The notes under the pieces are model-generated. The model was not told the DNA's origin and did not search any database. It saw nothing but the letters and a program-made list of their open reading frames with translations. From the NCBI RefSeq assembly GCF_030815295.1, contig NZ_JAUSWP010000009.1: DNA of 23,778 nt; one strand, 5' to 3'. Shown here one piece after another: positions 17,872-23,778 of the stretch. Numbering within the stretch: position 1 is the first letter of the stretch; the number at the start of each line of letters is the position of its first letter. The translations under genes were made by a program, and so were the position numbers. Origin of the DNA: Mycoplasma yeatsii (GTDB taxonomy: Bacteria; Bacillota_I; Bacilli_A; Mycoplasmatales; Mycoplasmataceae).

Positions 17872-17877
17872 ATTATA
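17872..17877 (-). promoter_or_regulatory. -10 box giving a probable leaderless transcript
   Basis: The minus strand reads TATAAT at 17877-17872, nine bases before the ATG at 17862. With the usual spacing transcription would start within a few bases of the start codon. No ribosome binding site is visible. Confidence 0.5.
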
Positions 17878-17903
17878 TCTAGATTAATAGGTTGTAGATA
17901 ATA

Positions 17904-17929
17904 AAAAATTACTCATATGAGTAATTTTT
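17904..17929. terminator. Perfect palindromic hairpin with A and T flanks
   Basis: AAAAATTACTC pairs with GAGTAATTTTT around ATAT; the whole 26-base segment is a perfect palindrome. It can work as a terminator in both directions. No gene ends directly beside it on either strand, so it may be a backup for yneF read-through or a remnant. Confidence 0.6.
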
Positions 17930-18150
17930 AATAAGATGATAAAAAAACTAAATTCTTATAAGCTTTTAATACTCCAAATAAAGCTACTAATAAATTTAAC
18001 TAAATTATATTAATTGGAAATTTAAGAACATATATCTTTAATTGATTTTTTATTAATATATCTTCTTACTTATTACTACACTCTATATAGTGGTTGTTGA
18101 AAAAACTGAATGATGTTTTATTCTAACTACATACCTATTTTTAATAATAA

Positions 18151-18173
18151 AAGCACAACATAAAGTTGTGCTT
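18151..18173 (-). terminator. Terminator of the ynzC-tkt-yneF transcript
   Basis: AAGCACAAC (18151-18159) pairs with GTTGTGCTT (18165-18173) around ATAAA, followed on the minus strand by TTTATTATT. It lies seven bases after the yneF stop codon. Confidence 0.9.
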
Positions 18174-18179
18174 ATTGTA

Positions 18180-18428
18180 TTATTTTGCTTTTTTCATAGC
18201 ATTCATTGTTTTTCTGATATCAGATTCTGATGGTTTTCTTCCCATACTCATATACATTGCTCTAATTTGTTTTTCTGATATAGGAGGATTGTTTTTTAGT
18301 TGTTTTTTAACTAAAGTTCTAGTTATAATGAACCCTAATATTAAACCCCCTACAAGAGAAAGTAGAACTGCAGCTACTATAATACCTGCAAAAGAACCTG
18401 TTGAATAAGTTACATTTGCTAATAACAT
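18180..18428 (-). CDS. yneF: UPF0154 (YneF-like) small membrane protein
   Basis: An 82-residue protein with one N-terminal transmembrane helix (about 12-36, GSFAGIIVAAVLLSLVGGLI) followed by a basic cytoplasmic part. The pattern NNPPISEKQIRAMYMSMGRKPSE with a KK-rich end is characteristic of the UPF0154/YneF family; its function is not established. The ATG at 18428 follows GAAAGGAAA. It lies 24 bases after tkt and ends the transcript. In Bacillus subtilis the same order ynzC-tkt-yneF is found, which supports the name. Confidence 0.9.
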   Translation of the reverse strand: MLLANVTYSTGSFAGIIVAAVLLSLVGGLILGFIITRTLVKKQLKNNPPISEKQIRAMYMSMGRKPSESDIRKTMNAMKKAK

Positions 18429-18452
18429 TTTAATTTCCTTTCTATAATTAAA

Positions 18453-20441
18453 CTATTTTAAATTTTTTAAAATTGATTCAGTAATGTTTTCTTTATTGAA
18501 TCCAAATTTTGAAATCACAGTACTTGCTGGTGCTGATTCTCCAAATCTATCGATTCCAAAAATCATTCCATTATCACCAACATATTTATGTCATGGCATT
18601 GAACTAGCCATTTCAATAGCGATTCTAATTGTATTTTTATCAATTACAGAATCTTTATATTCTTTTGATTGTTTATCAAATAAGTTAGTTGAAGGCATTG
18701 ATACAACTTTACTTGATATATTATGTTTTTCTAATTCTTTTTGTACATCTAATGCTAGTGCAACTTCACTACCTGAGGCAATTAAAGTAATTTTTGCATC
18801 TTTATTATCGCTTATAATATATGCTCCGTGACTTACTTTTTTAAATATGTCGCATGTTTTATCAGTTGATTTGCAGTAAGAAATTTGTCTTAAGTTTTGT
18901 CTTGTTAAAACAATTGAAGTAGGTGTTTTATCTAAATCAGTTAATGCAATTTTATAAGCAGCTACTGTTTCAGCGTAATCTGCAGGTCTAATAACTACGT
19001 GATTTGGAATTGAACGTAACATTGCTAATTGTTCAATAGGTTCATGAGTAGGACCATCTTCTCCAACTGCAATTGAGTCATGAGTAAATACATATAATTG
19101 TTGTAAGTTCATAATTGAAGCTAATCTCATTGCTGGTTTCATGTAATCTGAAAATACAAAGAATCCACTTGCTACAGGTAATAATCCGCCGTGAGCTGCA
19201 ATACCGTTGTTAATTGCTCCCATTCCAAACTCTCTTACACCATACATAATATTTCTTCCAGTTTTGTTAGTGTGACTAAACACTCCATCAGCACCTTTAA
19301 TTCTTGTTGATGAAGCTAAGTCAGCACTTCCACCAATGATCATTTTTTCTTCTTTTGCAATTTGATCAAAAATATTTCCCGAACTTACACGAGTTGCTTC
19401 ATCTGATGTTGGAATGTTATTTAATAATGAAGCAAAATCGAATGTGATTTTTTTATTAATTGCATTTTCAAGTGTTTGAGCTTCATTTGCATATTCTTTT
19501 TTATATGAATCAAACATTTTATTTCATTCATCTTCTTTTTGTTTTCCTTTTTCAGCATTAATTTGTCAGTGTTCGTAAACTGAACTAGGAATTTCAAAGT
19601 CACCATAATTTCAATCGAATGCTTTTTTAACTGCTTCAATATCATCTCCTAAAGGTGATCCGTGAACTGAATGAGTTCCTTGTTTTGTTGCTCCTAAACC
19701 GATAATTGTTTTAACTTCAATATAAGTTGGTTTGTCAGATTTTTGTGCTTGTAAAATAGCGTTTTCGATTGCTTGTAAATCTTCACCATCTTCAACTTTT
19801 AAAGTATTTCATCCTGCTGCTTCAAAACGTTTTTTCATATCTTCAGTATTAACTTCTTCAACTGATGAATCTAATTGAATATCGTTTGAGTCATGAATTA
19901 AAATGATTTTATTTAATTTGTTTTTACCTGCTAATGAAATTGTTTCATATGAAACACCTTCTTGTAAATCTCCATCACCACATAAAATATAAGTGTAATG
20001 ATTAATTAAATCATAATTTGGTTTGTTGTAAACTGAAGCTAGGTGTGATTCAGCAAGCCCCATACCTATACCCATACTCATACCTTGTCCTAATGGTCCA
20101 GTAGTAACTTCAACTCCGCTTGTTAAAGTTGATTCGGGGTGACCTGGAGTTTTACTTTCTCATTGTCTGAATTGTTTTAAATCTTCAATTGATAAATCAT
20201 ATCCTGATAAATGTAAAGCAGAATATAATAAACCACTACCATGACCAGCAGATAAAATGAATCTATCTCTATTAAATCATTTTGGATTTTTTGGGTTAAA
20301 GTTCATAATTTTGTTGAATAAAACATAAACAATACCAGCAGCACCTAAAACAATTCCTGGGTGTCCAGATTTTGCTTTATTAATCGCTTGAACTCCAAGC
20401 ATACGTAAAGCATTTAAATTATCATTACCTTTATTTATCAT
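18453..20441 (-). CDS. tkt: Transketolase
   Basis: A 662-residue thiamine-diphosphate enzyme that moves two-carbon units between sugar phosphates in the non-oxidative pentose phosphate pathway. SGHPG (His27) near the N-terminus, the TPP/Mg motif GDG (155-157) with the matching Asn186, HGSPLGD, and the second-domain DSIAVGEDGPTHEPIEQL segment with RPAD are all in place. The C-terminal domain has TLIASGSEVALA and RFGESAPA. Length is normal. Several TGA Trp codons are used, all at plausible Trp positions. The ATG at 20441 overlaps the end of ynzC by seven bases and uses AGAGAGG inside it. Expected to be active. Confidence 0.97.
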
Positions 20442-20686
20442 TTTTTTGCCTCTCTTAATTTTTTAATTTTTTCAGAAGTTATATCATTGTTATTTTCGTC
20501 AACAACTTTAATATTAGATAACTGTTGTTTAAAATTTTGTCTAAATAATTCTAAATATCTTTGTTTTAGTAATTCACGAGTTTGAGATTCTTGTTCAGTT
20601 AAGCTACGTTCTTTTTTAATTTTTGCTAATTTATTTATCTCATCAACAACTTGTTGCATTGTTCATTGACTAATATCTTTTGACAT
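20435..20686 (-). CDS. ynzC: UPF0291 (YnzC-like) protein
   Basis: An 83-residue helical protein of the UPF0291 family, whose role is not established. The core VVDEINKLAKIKKERSLTEQE and LLKQRYLELFRQNFKQQL match the family scheme 'iN.LakK.k..gLt..E...r..LR..Yl..fR'. The start is the ATG at 20686 (MSKDISQWTM), behind an AAGGAAG site; a shorter frame from 20659 misses it because of a TGA Trp. A second TGA Trp is the last residue before TAA 20435-20437. It overlaps the tkt start. Confidence 0.9.
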
Positions 20687-20728
20687 ATTTTCTTCCTTTA
20701 CCTATATTATTTTATACTAAATAATTAC

Positions 20729-21817
20729 TTATATTAATGGTTTTCTTAAAGTCACTAAAGTAGATTTTTCATCTCCTGGAATGTTTATTGTAATAGACAT
20801 CGCTTGTTTTACAACAAAATTAATTCATCCTAATCCAGAAATAGAAATATCAAATTCTTTATTAATATCATTTTTTGTAAAATCAAATTTATAAGAATAA
20901 ACTTTTTGACTTGAAATATAAGGAGTAAGTGTTTTTCTATTTTTATTTCAATATCTTTCTACATTATTTGAACTTGTTCTATGAAGGTTAATGTTTTTAT
21001 TAACATAAATATGAAAATCAGTTTTTGATTCTGATTGATAATCAAATCAAGCTACACCTGCAAAAAATATTGAATTATTAGTATTTAGTCTATATGTAAA
21101 TTGTTTTAATTCTTTTTTAAAATAACAATATTTTCAAAATCTTTTATTCATTAAATTAGCAATACTATTTTTTCTACTTACTCCAGCACTATCATAAATA
21201 ACAGTATTTTGATCTAGTTTAATAGAAATAAAATCTAAAGTTGTATTGAAATAATTTGAAACAACAATACTTGGAACTAAATTATTCATTTCTAACATTT
21301 TATTAATTAAACTAGATTTTCCAACATTACTTGCACCAATAAAATATTGTTTGTATTGATTATTGTTTTTAATTTCATCAAATAATACTTGACTTAAATT
21401 CATTGTTTTTGCTGATACTAATAAAACATCAAGATCATTCAAATTTGAATCTTTAAATAGATCTGAAATGTAATTTTTAATTTTTGATAATTTAACAGAT
21501 TTTGGTAGTAGATCTATTTTATTTACAACTAATTTAACTTTATGATCTTTAATAATTTCTTCTATGTTTTTAATTCTAGAACCTTCAATATCAAATACAT
21601 CTAATACATAATAAAAAATTAAATCTTTTTCAGTTTCAACTAAGTTTTTAATTTTTTCGATAAACTGATCTGAATCAATTTCATTTGAAACTAATTCATT
21701 ATAATTTTTAATTTTAAAACATCTTAAACAATAAGCGTGATCGGTATTTTCTACATAACCAATTTTAGTTTTATTTTCTTGTTGTAAACTACTTCCACAA
21801 CCTAAACATTTCTTCAT
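20729..21817 (-). CDS. yqeH: YqeH-type circularly permuted GTPase
   Basis: A 362-residue GTPase needed for 30S ribosomal subunit assembly in Bacillus. An N-terminal zinc finger uses C4, C7, C30 and C33 (CLGCG and CLRCF). The GTPase motifs appear in permuted order: NKID (99-102, G4), SAK (135-137, G5), GASNVGKSS (161-169, G1) and DSAG (209-212, G3). A C-terminal domain (about 228-362) with SISGLGWINF follows. Length fits the family. The ATG at 21817 follows AAGGTGATT. It lies 15 bases after the exonuclease-like gene and 42 bases before ynzC. Confidence 0.93.
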
Positions 21818-21832
21818 AAAATCACCTTTCTA

Positions 21833-22765
21833 TTAATTGTTTTCTACTTCTTTTTTTATGTATTTATTTTTACTATCACTAAATTTAGAAAAAGCATATA
21901 AGAAATCTATCATATATAAAATTTTTAAAACATCATTAAAACAATGAGTTTTAGCCAAACTAACTTTTCTAGTGTAATTTTTAAAATCCTCAACATTAAT
22001 ATCTTTTAAACTAAACAATTTCAATGCATTACAACATAAATCATAAATATCATCTTCATCATTTAAACCTTTATCTGTAAATATTTGTTTTGTATAATCA
22101 AAAAACTTTCTTAAACTAGGTAATTGAATAGTATCTTCACCAATTAATCCTTTATTTAAGTTTTTAGGATTATAAAATTGATTATTGTTTTGATCAGTGT
22201 TTGAAAAAGATAGTTTTTGTAAGACTTTATATATATCAAAAGAATTAACTGTATATTGTTTTGTTTGATCATCTAAAATAAATAAATCAGATTTTTTATT
22301 TTTTAAAATAGCTTTATTTTGATTAATTCATAATTCAATAATTTTTTTATCATTAGCACTTCCAGCAAAAATAATTGTTCTAATTTTTTTATTAATACAC
22401 ATATTTAAAAAACTATTTTTTAATGAGTTATATTGTTTTTGAAAATTATAATTTGGATCATTATGTTTTCTTTTAATGGTTAAAGATTTTATAGCTTTTC
22501 TGTTTACTCTATAATAAATTTCATTCATGTTTTTAGCAAATGAATATTGTAAAATATAAACTAAATCTTTTTGTTGTTCATCATATAAAGATGGACTTAT
22601 ATTATCAATATTGTGTGATCTGTTAAAAAATTCAGTATCTACAATAATTGCTGGTCATTTAATTTTTTTTAGTTCGTTTAAGACTTCTTTTTTGTTAATG
22701 TAAAAATATTGAAAATCATTTATAAAATATTTATCTTTGTTTGAAGTTATACTATTAAAATTCAT
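21833..22765 (-). CDS. Divergent DnaQ-like (DEDD) exonuclease candidate
   Basis: A 310-residue protein, whole only with TGA as Trp. Residues 37-47 (WPAIIVDTEFF) place D43 and E45 after a hydrophobic strand, as in exonuclease motif I (DxE). IIFAGSANDKKIIE (131-144) could be motif II with D139, and LAKTHCFNDVLKIL (271-284) could be motif III with H274 and D278. In classic DEDDh enzymes the His-Asp gap is four residues, here three, so the match is imperfect. If right, it would be a 3'-5' nuclease on RNA or DNA; its place upstream of yqeH would suit RNA work. The ATG at 22765 has only a weak ribosome binding site. An unrelated function cannot be excluded. Confidence 0.45.
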
Positions 22766-22813
22766 GCTCTATCATCTTTTCTATAAATAATGATATCAAA
22801 ACATTATTGTTTG

Positions 22814-22843
22814 TTGAATATAAACAATTTAATATAATATAAT
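22814..22843 (+). promoter_or_regulatory. Candidate promoter of the gene at 22874
   Basis: TTGAAT (22814-22819) and TATAAT (22838-22843) with an 18-base spacer; a second overlapping TATAAT lies at 22833-22838. Transcription would start near 22850, giving a leader of about 24 bases before the ATG. Confidence 0.55.
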
Positions 22844-22873
22844 GGTAATAGAAATTTAAAAGCGAGATATTAT

Positions 22874-23677
22874 ATGAAAGAGTTAAAAAAATTTAAAGAT
22901 TTAATTTTTTATAGTTTTAAACAAAATTTGCTAGATTCAGTTAAAAAAGAACTAACTTCATTAAACATTGAAGATTCAACTCAAGTAATAGGTTTACCAA
23001 ATGAAAATGAAGTTGATATGCAACACTTTTTACAAATGTTGCCAACTCAAACTAATATAAATGAAACTGTAAATTTAATAATTAACCAAGTTGATGAATG
23101 TAAAGATTTTGAAGATTTAAGATTATATTTTAATAAACGTATTAATGATATTAACAAGTTAAATTCACCTGACAATTTTGCTCAATTTTTAACTAATATT
23201 AGTAAAGAAGGATCAAATTTAATTATAAATATTCAATTATCTAATGTTTTTAATACTTATTTACCATTACTATCACAATGTGAAGATATTTTAAATAAAA
23301 TAGGAGAAGACGAACTTTTAAAAGATGTTTCATATGAAGATGTTTATTATTTATTAAATTCAATTTTAGAAAAATCTTTAGAAGAATTAACTTCTCAAGT
23401 ATATGACAACAACAGTTTGGATGAAACATTTAATTCTTATTGTGAGTTATTAAAAAATACAAAAAGTTGAGATGAAAAACTAGAAATAGCTTCAAAGTTT
23501 AGCAGTCATCTATCAAAAGAACAAATCGAATCTTTACAATCAATAAGTCAAATTCCATCACCTGATGAAAGTTTTATTAAAAATATTGTAAAAATAGAAA
23601 TAATAGTTAAAAAGATAAAATATTTATTAAGTCTTTCAAGTAAAATATGTAATAAACTATCTGAAAATATAAAGTAA
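22874..23677 (+). CDS. Uncharacterised soluble helical protein beside an IS end
   Basis: A 267-residue protein of no family I recognise, with one TGA Trp at residue 199. It is Leu/Asn/Ser-rich and almost wholly helical, without signal peptide or membrane segments. Repeated patterns such as LLNSILEKSLEELTSQVYDN suggest coiled-coil or helical-bundle packing. The ATG at 22874 has no strong ribosome binding site; GCGAGA lies a little upstream. It diverges from the exonuclease-like gene at 22765, and its stop codon is two bases before the boundary of the insertion sequence at the right edge. The C-terminus may have been altered by that insertion. Confidence 0.75.
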
Positions 23678-23679
23678 AA

Positions 23680-23695
23680 TGTCGAAACCGGGACA
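23680..23695. repeat. Probable terminal inverted repeat of an insertion sequence
   Basis: TGTCGAAACCGGGACA begins right after the stop codon of the preceding gene and is far richer in G+C than its surroundings. It stands just outside a transposase C-terminus, where an IS30-family element has its right end. The partner repeat would lie beyond the window. Confidence 0.55.
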
Positions 23696-23701
23696 AAATT
23701 A

Positions 23702-23778
23702 TTAGACTAAATAGTTATGTTTATTATACACACCTCATAGTTCTTGAGGTGTTTTTCATTTGAATTTTTTTAATATTC
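23702..23778 (-). mobile_element. C-terminal end of an IS30-like transposase (partial)
   Basis: On the minus strand the window edge enters an open frame ending at TAA 23704-23702. The last 24 residues read ILKKFKWKTPQELWGVYNKH and NYLV, with two TGA Trp codons. The 'k.f.WKTP.E' pattern is typical of the C-terminus of IS30-family transposases. The catalytic DDE region would lie past the right edge, so intactness cannot be judged. Together with the repeat at 23680 this marks the right end of an insertion sequence directed into the window. Confidence 0.65.
23731..23756 (+). terminator. Terminator-like hairpin inside the IS end
   Basis: CACCTCA (23731-23737) pairs with TGAGGTG (23745-23751) around a seven-base loop, followed by five T (23752-23756). 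It would stop plus-strand transcripts coming from the 22874 gene. It lies within the transposase coding end, so it may protect the element from outside transcription. Confidence 0.65.

Larger units (their letters stand above)
17863..18179. other. 317-base gene-free region
   Basis: AT-rich sequence between yneF and the 179-aa gene. It holds the yneF terminator (18151-18173), a perfect palindromic hairpin (17904-17929) and the -10 box at 17872-17877. No open frame of coding character, no tRNA and no repeat were seen in 17930-18150. Confidence 0.6.

Noticed and set aside
18166..18831. Plus-strand frames opposite yneF and tkt
   Set aside because: Both are antisense to strongly identified genes.
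19421..19645. Lys-rich minus-strand frame inside tkt
   Set aside because: It is an out-of-frame reading of transketolase.

Overview
The window is chromosomal DNA of a mollicute, most likely of the Mycoplasma mycoides/capricolum group. G+C is very low, and at least fifteen recognisable genes (comEC, xseA, nfo, tkt, yqeH, coaE, plsY, nusB and others) stay open only if TGA is read as Trp (code 4). Many genes are therefore split or invisible under the standard code; full coordinates are given here. The species cannot be fixed from the sequence alone.

Layout. 1-2370: the tail of an unidentified gene, then comEC (DNA-uptake channel). 2399-5254: rpsT on the minus strand, diverging from holA (DNA polymerase III delta), which is followed by a four-helix membrane protein. 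5275-6847: a three-gene cluster of a SigH/ComX-like sigma factor, a 94-residue unknown protein and coaE. 6852-9921 (minus): lipoprotein, nusB, xseA, xseB. 9972-11736 (minus): tRNA-Lys(CUU), a RibF-like protein with an eroded N-terminal half, and nfo (endonuclease IV). 11791-12784 (minus): two unknown genes. 12858-13645: plsY and its terminator. 13651-14391: a decayed gene. 14428-17201 (minus): a 903-residue surface-type protein with 74-codon repeats, whose promoter region carries a run of 16 T. 17323-17862 (minus): a small membrane protein. 18180-22765 (minus): an exonuclease-like protein, yqeH, ynzC, tkt, yneF. 22874-23677: an unknown soluble protein. 23680-23778: the end of an IS30-like insertion sequence, running off the window.

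How the parts may work together. Two points stand out. First, comEC and the sigma-like gene share a near-identical 21-base element just upstream of their start codons. This suggests, as inference, that the sigma factor controls itself and a DNA-uptake gene, as ComX and SigH do in Firmicutes. Second, the large repeat protein has a homopolymer between a candidate -35 and -10 box, the layout used for phase-variable lipoprotein promoters in other mycoplasmas. Its near-identical DNA repeats could also drive size variation. Together they look like a contingency surface-antigen locus. The rest is mostly core housekeeping: DNA repair (xseAB, nfo), replication (holA), ribosome assembly (rpsT, yqeH), CoA and phospholipid synthesis (coaE, plsY) and pentose phosphate metabolism (tkt).
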